DNA of 64,000 nucleotides from Flammeovirgaceae bacterium (GTDB lineage: Bacteria > Bacteroidota > Bacteroidia > Cytophagales > Cyclobacteriaceae). Positions 49,466 through 60,078 of the stretch are shown here, in pieces. The translations under genes and the position numbers were made by a program. The notes under the pieces are model-generated. The model worked only from the letters and a program-made list of their open reading frames with translations. It was not told the DNA's origin and did not search any database. Location of the stretch: the NCBI GenBank assembly GCA_016709845.1, contig JADJMA010000009.1:115086-179085 (forward strand). Direction: 5' to 3'. Every line of letters begins with the position of its first letter. Position 1 is the stretch's first letter.

Positions 49466-50712
49466 GTGAAAAAAGTACTTGCCGAACTAATCAGCATTGG
49501 GGATGAGATTCTTTACGGCCAAATTGTAGATACCAATAGCCAATGGATGAGCGTAGAATTAGATAAAATTGGCGTTAAGGTAATTCGCAAAACTACTGTT
49601 GGCGATTTAGAAGAAGAAATACTAACAGCACTTGCAGAAGCAGAAAAAAGGGCCGATGTAATTCTTCTTACTGGAGGGTTGGGGCCAACCTCTGATGACC
49701 TGACCAAGCCTTGCCTGGTTAAATATTTTAATTGTGAATTAAAGATTCATGCGGAAGCGCTGGTGGAAGTTACCGAGTTTTTTAAAAGCCGGGGCCGCGA
49801 GCTTACCGAACTTAATCGCTTGCAGGCCGCATTACCCACCGCCTGCGAAAAAATTACTAATCCGGTAGGCACTGCGCCTGGTATGTATTTCGACAGGGGC
49901 AATAAAGTTTTTATGTCGATGCCCGGTGTGCCCCACGAAATGAAGAAGATGATGACTGATCATGTGCTTCCCCGGCTTAAAAGTAAATACACGTTACCTG
50001 TTATTCATCACAAGATTATACGCACCATTGGCCTCGGAGAATCCTTTCTTGCTGAGAAAATTAATGATTGGGAAAAATCATTGCCTGATCATATTAAGCT
50101 TGCTTATTTGCCAAGCCTCGGTGAAGTAAAACTGCGATTAACCGGATTTGGTGACTCCTTGGAAAAATTGCAGAACGAAACTTCTACCTGGATTGAAAAA
50201 CTCTATTCCTATATCGGACCAAATATTTATGGATTTGGTGACGAACCTATTGAAGTAGTGATTGGAAATACGCTTCGAAAAAGAAACTCACGTTGGCTAT
50301 TGCCGAAAGTTGTACGGGTGGTTTTCTATCGCATCTGATTACGAGCGTGCCTGGCAGTTCTAATTATTTTCTAGGTGCTATGATCCCATACGACTATCAA
50401 ATAAAAAATGCGACAGCTGGCGTAAAACCCGAAACATTAGAAAAATACGGAGCCGTGAGCGAGCCCACTATTATTGAGATGGCAAATATCGTTCGCGCTA
50501 AATTCAATACGGATATTGGTGTGGCTACCAGTGGTATTGCCGGCCCAGGTGGCGCAACACCCGACAAGCCGGTGGGCACCATTTGGATTGCCTATTCTGA
50601 CAAACATCACACGGTCACCAAAAAATTACAATTGTCAAAAGATCGCATGATTAACATCCAGACAGCATCCATGGCCGTACTAAATCTTATCAGACAAAGT
50701 TTACCGCAATAA
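49466..50712 (+). CDS. cinA: CinA-family nicotinamide-nucleotide amidase, frameshifted
   Basis: The N-terminal MoaB-like domain has ISIGDEILYGQIVDTNSQW, LTGGLGPTSDDLTK and GTAPGMYF. The C-terminal PncC-type amidase domain has LAIAESCTGGFLSHLIT (catalytic Ser) and VATSGIAGPGGATPDKPVGTI. An A-run indel near 50281 breaks the frame. The start is probably the GTG at 49466 (KKVLAELISIGDEI), as in homologues; the longer frame from 49403 is not conserved. It deamidates NMN for NAD recycling, fitting the NAD-linked hydrogenase next to it. Confidence 0.92.
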
Positions 50713-50840
50713 TTTTTGAGCCAGATAGCTTCCAACTATTTTCTGTTTTTTTTATTCTCGATCAGCAACCGTTTGCATGACTTCCATCATACTTTTTAAT
50801 AGGGTAAATACTCATCTTAAGGCTACTAAAACGGCTTATT

Positions 50841-52615
50841 ATGAGTACACAACTCACAAACAAAAAACTTTTTTCCGTTGAACCGCCTCGATCTTTGTTG
50901 TTGTCGCAATTATGGACCCTGCAAAAGGCTGAAAGACATATTTCAAAAAGTTCGATAGAAAAACTGGCTCAGCAACACCGGCTTTCTGAAATTGAGATTG
51001 AAGGTGTCGCATCCTTCTACCACTTCTTTCATAAACAAATCAGCCGGCAAGCATACGATTTATCTGAACAATAGTATCATTTCAGAAGCTCAAAGGTTAC
51101 GAACGTATAAAAGAAACCTTTGAACGCGAAACGGGTGTACGTTTTGGGTCCATCGATCAATCAAGCACATTCGGATTGTATGAAACCCCTTGTATTGGAT
51201 TAAGTGATCAGGAACCTGCAGCGCTTATCGATTTTTATCCGTTCACTAACCTAAATGCGCTCAAGGTTAAAGAAATCATTCAGAAAATTAAACACGGAAA
51301 ATCACCTTCGGAAATCTGCGACAAACCGCTGGACAATATCCGGTTTACCCCAGCCAACAATCGAACGATTTTTTTTGCTCCCTACCAGCGTGGTCAGGCA
51401 ATTAGTAAGCTAAATGAATTAGGCCCCGATGGTGTGATTGAACAATTGCGAATTTCTGAACTATCCGGGCGTGGGGGTGCATTTTTCCCTACCGGTAAAA
51501 AATGGGAAGCATGCAGGAGCTTTAAAGATTCTCCAAAGTTTATTATTTGCAATGCCGATGAAGGTGAACCCGGCACCTTTAAAGATCGCGTGCTCTTAAA
51601 TAATCAACCCGGATCTGTTCTGGAAGGAATGATCATAGCGGGTTTTACTGTAGGTGCCGCCTACGGAATTATTTATTTGCGCGGTGAGTATCAATGGTTG
51701 GTAGAAAAATTAGAGCAAGAAATTGATGCTTTCCGCGCCTTGGGTTTATTAGGTAACAATGCCGGAGGGATCAAAGATTTCAATTTTGACATCCGTATTG
51801 AAATTGGAGCCGGTGCCTATGTGTGTGGTGAAGAAACAGCGCTGCTTGAATCGATGGAAGGCAAGCGTGGCGAACCGCGCACAAAATGGTTTTATCCGGT
51901 TGAGAAAGGTTATCTGCAATTACCCACCGTAGTTAACAATGTGGAGACCTTTGCTTCGGTAGCTCGCCTGCTTTCCCTTGGAACCTTCGAATATCTGAAA
52001 CGTGGCATGCCTGGTTCACCGGGAACTAAGCTCATCAGCCTTTCTGGCGATTGCAAACTGCCAGGCATCTATGAAATTGAATGGGGCATGACGGTTGCTG
52101 AATTGCTTGATCTATGTGGCGCAGAGGATCCATACTTTATTCAGGTAAGCGGCCCATCGGGCGAATGTATTTCTGTTAAAGAAAAATACAGGCGCATTTC
52201 TATGTTGGATTTGTTAGCCCAAAAAGACATTCGATGTGGGGGCTCATTTATGATCTTTAACAGCAGTCGCGATATTGTCGATATTCTGATAAACTTCTCC
52301 GAATTTTTTAAACACGAATCGTGCGGAGCGTGTACGCCTTGCAGGGCCGGCAATTTTATTATTGAACGTAAGCTAGAGCGCTTGCAAAATGGATTGGCTG
52401 ATGCTAATGATTTGAAAGAACTTAAAAGCTGGAGTTCTATCATGAAAGCAACAAGCAGGTGCGGACTCGGCAAAACCGCGAGTAACTCGGTGATTCAATC
52501 ATTGGAAAAATTTGAAGATTACTTTGCCACACGTTTTGCTGGTACCGACAATAGTATATACCGAAAATTTGATCATCACGCAGCCATTACGCAATACGAA
52601 CACTATAAACCCTGA
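50841..52615 (+). CDS. hoxF: HoxF, diaphorase subunit of group 3d [NiFe] hydrogenase, frameshifted
   Basis: It carries FMN and Fe-S and transfers electrons to NAD. The N-terminal NuoE-like domain ends at a break near 51068 (IYLNNSIISELKGYERI after repair), with a second break near 51085. The NuoF-like part then has GRGGAFFPTGKKWE (FMN), ICNADEGEPGTFKDR, GAGAYVCGEETALLESMEG, and the [4Fe-4S] site ESCGACTPCRAGN with SRCGLG. The NuoE part keeps only PCIGLSDQEPA of its cluster ligands, as in the soluble Ralstonia-type HoxF. It is the first gene of the hox operon. Confidence 0.93.
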
Positions 52616-52620
52616 TACCA

Positions 52621-53887
52621 TGGCAACCTGCACATTCTGGATTGATGGTAAAAAATATGAGGCCGAAGAAGGCAGCAATCTGGTAGATGCTGCTAAGGCT
52701 AATGGAATTTTTATTCCCTCGTTATGCTATTTCAAACACATCGATCCGCCCCTCGGAACCTGCCGCACGTGTACTTGCAAAATAAACGGTCGATATAATC
52801 CCGCTTGCACAGAAAGTATCCACGAGGGTTTAAAGGTAGAGGTTAACACCCCGGAACTTGTGGATATGCGGCAAGCACTTATTGAGATGATGTTTGCTGA
52901 AGGCAATCACTTTTGCCCATCCTGTGAGAAAAGTGGTAACTGCGACTTACAACACATGGGCTATGAACTGGGCATCTCTAACACCCGATTTCCACACTTA
53001 TTTAAAGACCGACTTATCGACTATCAACCCAAGCGCATGGTAATGGAACACAACCGCTGCATTAAATGCCGAAGGTGCGTGGAAGAAGTTTTTACCTCGG
53101 AAGGCAAGCGTGTCTTTATGTATGTAAATCGTGGCAACGAAACCATGGTAGGCATTGATTATGAACAAGAAGCAATGCTCTCAGAAAGTGAAGCGGAAAA
53201 TGCGATGAAGTTATGCCCTACCGGGGCCATCATTGTGCGAGGCAAAAGTTTATCAAAACCCTTTGGTGACAGAGCGTTCGATTTAGAATCAACGCAAAAA
53301 CATTTTCATCATAGCATCGCTGAAAAACCGAAAGTTGTCAATTTTGAAAAGAAAACCATCGCTACCGTTTCTTTAGCAGGATGTTTTGGTTGCCACATGT
53401 CGATGCTGGACATTGACACTGATCTGCTGGACATCGTTGAATTAGTTTCATTCAACAAATCTCCGCTTACCGATATTAAAACATTTACTCAACGTTGTCA
53501 TTTAGGGTTGGTAGAAGGAGGTTGTTGCAATGATGAGAATATTGAAACACTAAAAAAATTCAGAGAGATGTGCGACATTCTGGTGGTGATGGGTGAATGT
53601 GCGGTTTGGGGTGGTTTGCCCGCTATGCGCAACACCATTCCGTTAGGTGAATGTTTAGAGGAGGCGTATCTCAATAGCCTAACTAGCGAACAGGGAGAGA
53701 ATACTGTGCCTTACCATGAAGACTTGCCAAAATTTTAGATCGCGTTTATGGCTGTAACGAAATTGTGAAAGTGGACTATACCATTCCGGGCTGCCCTCCT
53801 TCCCCTAATCACATTTGGAAAGTTGTGAAGAGTTTACTGTGGGGCGAAGATTATTCGCTGCTGTACTCTGAGTTTAAATACGATTAA
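52621..53887 (+). CDS. hoxUY: HoxU-HoxY fusion of the hydrogenase, frameshifted near its end
   Basis: The HoxU half is a ferredoxin-like 2Fe-2S domain (SLCYFKHIDPPLGTCRTCTCK), followed by GNHFCPSCEKSGNCDLQ and the [4Fe-4S] motif RCIKCRRCVEE, ending at LCPTGAIIV. With no stop the frame runs through a linker into HoxY, the small hydrogenase subunit (VSLAGCFGCHMSMLDID, GECAVWGGLPAMRN, IPGCPPSPNHIWKV). Normally HoxU and HoxY are separate genes. One A is missing in an A-run near 53733; after repair it ends YSEFKYD. The fusion could also hide a lost stop. Confidence 0.85.
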
Positions 53888-53888
53888 T

Positions 53889-55342
53889 ATGAAAAAGAAA
53901 ATAACCATCGATCCGGTAACCCGCGTGGAAGGGCACGGACGAGTAACCATACACCTCGATGAATATGGAAAAGTAGAAGATTCATTTTTTCATATTGTAG
54001 AGTTCAGAGGTTTTGAACGATTCATCCAAGGGCATCCGTATTGGGAAGCCCCAGTGCTGGTACAACGCCTTTGTGGAATCTGTCCGGTTAGCCACCACCT
54101 CGCTGCCGCAAAAGCTATTGACCAGTTGGTGGGGATTGATCCCGAGGATTTATCACCCGCTGCTTCCAAGCTTAGAAGACTCATGCACTACGGACAAATT
54201 TTTCAATCACACGCGCTCCACTTCTTCTATCTCGCCTCCCCCGATTTACTTTTTGGTATGGATGCGCCCGTTGAAAAAAGAAATGTAATAGCAGTTGCGA
54301 TTGAAAATAAAGAGTTAGCTAAGAAAGGAATTTTAATGCGCAAGTTTGGCCAGGAAATTATTCAGGCTATAGCCGGAAAAAAAATCCATGGTGTGGCGGC
54401 GCACCTGGCGGCATGCATAAAACATTTGATCCGAAAGAAAGAGAGTACTTCCTGTCGGGCAAGGATATTCCGAGCATTAAAACAATGATCGAATGGTCGC
54501 TGGAAATTATAGAGTTCATAAAAGGCTATCACGAAAAAAACAGCGTGTTGCTGGATACGTTTGCAGCTTTCCCTTCCGGACATTTAGGAATGGTAGATAA
54601 TAGTGGAAACATGGAATTATATCATGGTAAGTTGCGCGCGATTGATAGCGAAGGAAAAATTACGTTGCCCGATGTTTCTACAGATGATTATCAAAAATAT
54701 TTTTTAGAAGGTGTAGAGCGGTGGTCGTACATGAAATTTCCGTACCTGAAAGAAGTAGGCCGCGAAAAAGGTTGGAACCGCGTAGGCCCACTGGCCAGAA
54801 TGAATGTGTGCAATGCTATTCCAACACCCCTTGCAGAAAAAGAGCGACAAGCGTATTTTGCCTTTACGGATAAGAAAGTAAATAACAGCACACTCTATTC
54901 ACACTGGGCTCGCCTGATTGAAATTTTACATTGTGCCGAAATGATGAATGATCTTTTGCATGATGATGAAATCATGAGTTCGGATTTAGTACGCGAAGGA
55001 AAACCACGGCTGGAAGGTATTGGTATCATTGAAGCTCCCCGTGGAACGCTTACACACCATTATCAGGTTGATGAAAAGGGAATGATAACCCGCTGCAATC
55101 TGATTGTATCAACCACGCACAACAACGAAGCGATGAATCGTGCGGTGCGGTGGGTAGCTAATAATGTTATCAGCCAGAAAGGAACCATTACCGATGGTAT
55201 GCTCAATCAGGTTGAGGCGGCAATACGGGCTTACGATCCTTGCCTGAGTTGTGCTACGCAAGCGCTAGGACAAATGCCTTTACGGGTAGAATTAATAAAT
55301 CACAAAGGTGAACTAATTGATGAACGAATTAAAAATGGGTAG
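53889..55342 (+). CDS. hoxH: HoxH, catalytic large subunit of group 3d [NiFe] hydrogenase, frameshifted
   Basis: It holds the Ni-Fe site. The N-terminal ligand motif is RLCGICPVSHH at Cys62 and Cys65, and the C-terminal one is DPCLSCATQALGQM, with the last two Cys. The usual His after CxxCAT is Gln here (codon 55259-55261). A missing base near 54405 breaks the frame (GVGGAPGGMHKTF after repair). The rest (EFRGFERFIQGHPYWEAPVL, GPLARMNV, EAPRGTLTHHY) matches HoxH. The tail after the motif is removed by HoxW during maturation. Confidence 0.94.
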
Positions 55343-55793
55343 CAGAATTCTTATGATAGGCATTGGCAACAATGGCCGCAGTGATGATGCACTGGGGTGG
55401 AAATTTGTTGACGAGTTTTGTAACCGTGAAGATCTTTTTGACATTGAGCATCGATATCAATTACAAATTGAAGATGCGTTGTTGATTACAGAATTTAAAA
55501 AAGTAATTTTTGTTGATGCTTCACACAAGAATTACGAAAACGGTTTTTCCTTTTACAAATGTGAGCCGGCTCGTACCGAAGCATTTACTACGCATAAGCT
55601 GGAACCAGAAACTGTACTATGGCTTGCCAACGATCTGTTCAATCAATCCCCAGAAGTTTATGTGATGGCTATCACAGGCACTCATTGGGAGTTAAACCAG
55701 GGAATTACCGACACCGCCCAAAAGAATTTTGAACGCGCGGTTTTATTTTTTAATGAGTGGCTAGCAAAAGAAGTAGCGGCTATTATGATTTGA
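55335..55793 (+). CDS. hoxW: HoxW-type hydrogenase maturation protease
   Basis: A HybD/HycI-type nickel-dependent endopeptidase that trims HoxH. Features are MIGIGNNGRSDDALGWKF, with the first acidic ligand, VIFVDASHK, and MAITGTHWELNQ carrying the His ligand. It overlaps the HoxH stop. Starts at 55317 (TTG), 55320 or 55335 are all possible; 55335 gives the shortest and most usual N-terminus. It is the last gene of the operon, and hypA-F genes are not in the window. Confidence 0.9.
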   Translation: MGSRILMIGIGNNGRSDDALGWKFVDEFCNREDLFDIEHRYQLQIEDALLITEFKKVIFVDASHKNYENGFSFYKCEPARTEAFTTHKLEPETVLWLANDLFNQSPEVYVMAITGTHWELNQGITDTAQKNFERAVLFFNEWLAKEVAAIMI

Positions 55794-55808
55794 TAAACTT
55801 AGGTGATT

Positions 55809-55850
55809 CCAATTGTTCATGTTGGTAGCTGACTAACATGCTTAAATTGG
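55809..55850 (+). terminator. Stem-loop after the hox operon
   Basis: CCAATT plus CATGTT pair with AACATG plus AATTGG across two small internal loops. No T-run follows, so it may be a weak terminator, an mRNA-end stabiliser, or both. Confidence 0.4.
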
Positions 55851-55910
55851 AAGTGATAATATCTTTCACGCAGAGGCGTGCAAAGAAAAATACTCTTTAC
55901 CTGCTGGCTT

Positions 55911-56915
55911 TTATTTATTCAGAACGTATTTGTCCAACTTATCCAAAAATCGTTCATCACTCATTCCTGTTCGATTGAACATAATTACGCTTCCAATACC
56001 GTTGCTGGGATAAAGTCTAATTTCGCAATAATAACCACCTCCCCCTCCTGCGTGCGCAAAATATTTATTTCCGTCCATTTGTCCGCTAAACCAAGACAAA
56101 CACATTCCTGTCTGCTTTCCTTGAGTCGTGAAATTTTCTACAAAAAAGCATTTTCCTATATTCATCTGTTATAAGTTTGCCGTTGAGCTTTAGTAATTCT
56201 CGAATGTATTTTACAAAAGCATCAGAAGTTCCAATTAAACCACCGTAAGAAGTACCATTGACATAGAAATTATTAAATGAGTTCCATTTCCCTTCAGTAG
56301 TATCGACAAATTTCGATTTGTCAGAAACAAATGGCATTTGAGAACTTATTTTTATGATACCCTTTTGCGTGCTTATTGGTATTGGTTACTATAATCCATT
56401 TCAGCTTTCTCAATTCCCAATGGTTCAAAATTGGTTCAGTATATTCTCATAGCCCGTTTTCATTACTTGTCCAAGTGCCTACAAGATTGAATAGGCATAT
56501 TGTCCATTTGGCTTTGATTTTGTCTTGCTGTTTTTGACAAAGATTTGATTAAAGAAAGTATTCGGTCAAAAGACTCGTGTTCATCTGCCAAATGATCCAA
56601 CTTAAAGGAATCGGTTGGGAATGCCACTTGAATGGTCAACAATTGTCGATGGTAATTTCTGATGAATGGGAATCGGGCAAGTAATTACTTACGGGTTGTC
56701 AATTTTTGTTCCGCAACTGTAAAATAGCTAATGCTGTAAAGGCTTTAGTTACAGAATACGCATTATAAGTAGTGTTTTCGGTTGTTTTCTTTTGTTCTTA
56801 TGTCTGCAAATCCTCCATAAAATATGTGGATCTGTCTCTATTGAAAATCCATATTGAACGAAGGTGCTTTGTTCTTTTCAATTAGTTTAGTTAAAACATT
56901 ATCAATTTCTTTCAT
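55911..56915 (-). pseudogene. Serine hydrolase, beta-lactamase family, heavily damaged
   Basis: Fragments in several frames read in order MKEIDNVLTKLIEKNKAPSF, IETDPHIFYGGFADIRTKE, YSVTKAFTALAILQL (the SxxK motif), HSSGIPNRF, YAYSN and NGTSYGGLIGTSDAFVKYI, ending HAGGGGGYYCEIRLYPSNG. The order is that of class C/EstB-like serine hydrolases. At least eight frame changes or stops occur in 1 kb, far more than in neighbouring genes, so this is more likely a real pseudogene or a low-quality stretch. The start Met is near 56915. Confidence 0.65.
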
Positions 56916-56961
56916 TTCCGTTGTATGCGAATTCCTTCGCGGTCTTTGCGTGAAAATCAAA

Positions 56962-56992
56962 AAAGTGCAGACCTTCCGGCCTGCACTTTCTA
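56962..56992 (-). terminator. Terminator after ppdK
   Basis: On the minus strand AAAGTGCAGGCC and GGTCTGCACTTT form a strong stem with a GGAA loop and a T-run. It lies 22 bases past the ppdK stop. Confidence 0.82.
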
Positions 56993-57010
56993 CACTAACT
57001 CTTGCTCAGT

Positions 57011-59810
57011 TTACTTAGTCAACAACCGGGCATGCGCTGCTGCCAACCGGGCAACGGGCACACGCGGGCCAGAGCAAGAAACATAATTCAATCCAATTTC
57101 ATGGCAGAACATAATTGATTCGGGGTGACCGCCATGCTCACCACAAATACCCACCTTCAGGTCTTTCTTGTTCTTGCGACCATCCTCCACGGCCATGCGC
57201 ATCAACTTACCCATGGCTTTGCGATCCAACACTTCAAATGGATTGTCTTTCAACAACGCTTTTGAAATATAGAAAGGCAAGAACTTATTCTCCGCGTCTT
57301 CGCGCGAGAAGCTGAAAGTAGCTTGCGTTAAGTCGTTGGTTCCAAAAGAGAAGAACTCGGCCACATTGGCTAATTCCTCTGCTTGTAAGCAAGCACGAAC
57401 AACTTCTATCATCGTTCCAAACTTAAATTGGAGTTTAATCTTGTTTGCCGATTCGAGTTTGGCTTTTATTTCATCAACAAAAACTTTTACTTGTTCTAAT
57501 TCTTCGGCTGTACAAACCTGCGGCACCATAATTTCTGGTCGCACATCAATTTTAGCCAACTGACATTCAGCAGTCGCCTCCAATATAGCCTGAATCTGCA
57601 TGGTGTAAATTTCAGGGAAGGTTAATCCTAAGCGAACACATCTATGGCCGAGCATAGGATTTACTTCATGTAATTCGCGAACCTTCTTAAGCATTTGACC
57701 TTTTCTCAATGGCCTTTTCAATCAATTCCACACCGGCCATTGTAAACGGTTCAGCGGAACGTTCGGCCATTTTTAAATCTGCGTTGAGCAAACGTAAACT
57801 GCTGAACAAATCGGTAACACCACTTACTGTGCCTTTCAGTTTTTGCAAGTGTTCAACTTCGTCTCTCAACACATCTTCGGTAGGAAGGAATTCGTGAATA
57901 GGAGGATCTAACAAGCGAACAGTAACCGGCTTGCCTTTCATCGCAGTAAAGATTTCTTTAAAGTCTTTCCGCTGTATATCCTTCAGGCGATTAAGTGCCG
58001 ATTCTCTTTCTTCGTCAGAAGCTGCCAAAATCATCTCCACCACAATAGGCAGACGATCGACATCATTAAACATTCTCTGTACGGCATAAGCCAATACCCA
58101 TCGCTCCAAACGTTAAAGCTTTGTCGGCTGCGCCGGGGGTATCCGCATTAGCGCACACTTTCAATTTCGCTACTTCATCGGCCCAGCTCAATAACTTTTA
58201 AGTTCATCGGAAAACGTAGGCTCTACTGTTGGAATTACACCTTTGTAAACAAATCCGGTTCCGCCATCAATGGTAATGTAATCGCCTTCATGCAAAATTT
58301 TATCTCCTATCTCCGCCTGACGAAGTTTTACATCCACTTTTATTCCTTCGGCTCCAGCTACACAAGGTTTACCCATACCTCGAGCAACCACAGCAGCATG
58401 CGAAGTTTTTCCTCCACGGCTGGTAAGAATACCTTGTGCGGCAAAAAATCCATGTATGTCTTCGGGCTTCGTTTCTTCACGAACCAAAATCACTTTCTCT
58501 CCGGCCCGGCCTAATAGTTCTGCACGATCGGCATCAAACACTACATGACCTGATGCTGCACCTGGTGAAGCTGGTAATCCTTGTGCCAATGGCTCTGCTT
58601 TATGGCTTGCGTCTAATCTGGGGTGAAGCAATTGTTCAAGAATATCAGGTTTGATACGCAACAAGGCTTGCTCTTTCGTAATTAATTTTTCGGCAACCAT
58701 TTCCACCGAAGTGCGAACCATCGCTACGGTATTCATTTTTCCGTTACGAGTTTGCAAGCAGTACAGTATTCCTTTTTCAATGGTGTATTCAAAGTCTTGA
58801 ACTTCTTTGTAATGCGACTCCAGTTTATTTCTTAGCTCCTCCAGTTGCTTGTAAAGTTCTGGCATTTCAGTGGCCAGTTGAGCAACGGGTTTCGGAGTCC
58901 GGATTCCCGCTACAACATCTTCACCTTGTGCATTCGTCAGGTATTCTCCAAACATTACGTTTTCGCCAGTGCCGGGGTCGCGGGTGAAGCCGACACCGGT
59001 TGCACAATCATTGCCCATATTTCCAAACACCATGGTTACCACGTTAACAGCTGTACCATTTGCCATGGCTGGAGTAATCTTAAATTCTCTGCGGTAGTCA
59101 ATCGCTCTTTTTCCCATCCACGAATTGAATACAGCTTTGATAGCAATTTCAAGTTGTTCGAACACATCTTCCGGAAAGGGTTTCCCAGTATGTTCATTCA
59201 CAACTTTTAAAAAGCGATCACTGATTTCAATAAGATCTTTTGTACCCAGACCCACATCTACCAACACACCGGCCCTCTTTTTAACTTCTTCAAAATGTTT
59301 ATCAAATTTTTCATCGGGCACACCCAAAGCAACTTTTCCAAACAATTGAATAAATCTGCGATACGCATCATAGCCAAATCGCTCGTTGCCGGTTTGCTTG
59401 ATCAATCCTTTTAAAGTTTTTGAATTCAGGCCAAGGTTAAGAATAGTATCCATCATACCGGGCATAGACATAGCCGAGCCCGAACGCACCGAGACAAGTA
59501 ATGGACTTTCTGCGTTACCAAATATTTTGCCCGTAGCCTTTTCAAGCGCGGTCATATTTAGTTTTACCTGTTCCATTACCCCTGTCGGTAATTTTCTTTC
59601 AGGTTCAGCGAGGTAGGTGAGGCACGTTTCCGTAGTAACAACAAATCCGGGTGGCACGTTTAATCCAATCTGCGTCATTTCACATAGATTGGCTCCTTTG
59701 CCGCCAAGTAGCTGTTTATTCTTTCCATCACCATCATGAAATGAATAAACATATTTTGAGGATTTGATATCTTTTGTTTTGGTTGGTTTTTCTAATATTT
59801 CCGCGTTCAT
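57011..59810 (-). CDS. ppdK: Pyruvate phosphate dikinase, frameshifted
   Basis: It interconverts pyruvate and PEP with ATP and phosphate. The ATP-grasp part has LLGGKGANLCEM and SVRSGSAMSMPGMMDTILNLG. The swivel His is in SRGGKTSHAAVVARGMGKPCVAG. The PEP-binding barrel has GLCRTE, LDPPIHEFLP, NPMLGHR and FSFGTNDLTQ, with the catalytic Cys in GICGEHGGHPES. Three breaks (about 58190, 58095 and 57715) split it. Between HEFLP and VRELHE there is a segment about 40 residues longer than in Clostridium-type PPDK. Confidence 0.95.
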
Positions 59811-60078
59811 GGCTTCTTTGATTTAGTGTTCACGAAGTTGCCATCTTTACCCAGTTTAAAGAATGACATCGATCAGGAAATAGGCAGATTGAAATCAGTC
59901 ATATTTTTTTTACTTGTGAGAGATTTCATAAAGATTAAAATGTGCAATATTTTATTTCAAAATGGCGGGATTTCACAGATAGAATTGGGCTCAAATACAT
60001 CAAATGCAGAATGATGGGGTCACTATTCGATTCATGTCAAAAATGTTATCTTGCAACACTAAAATAAACGATTGAATC

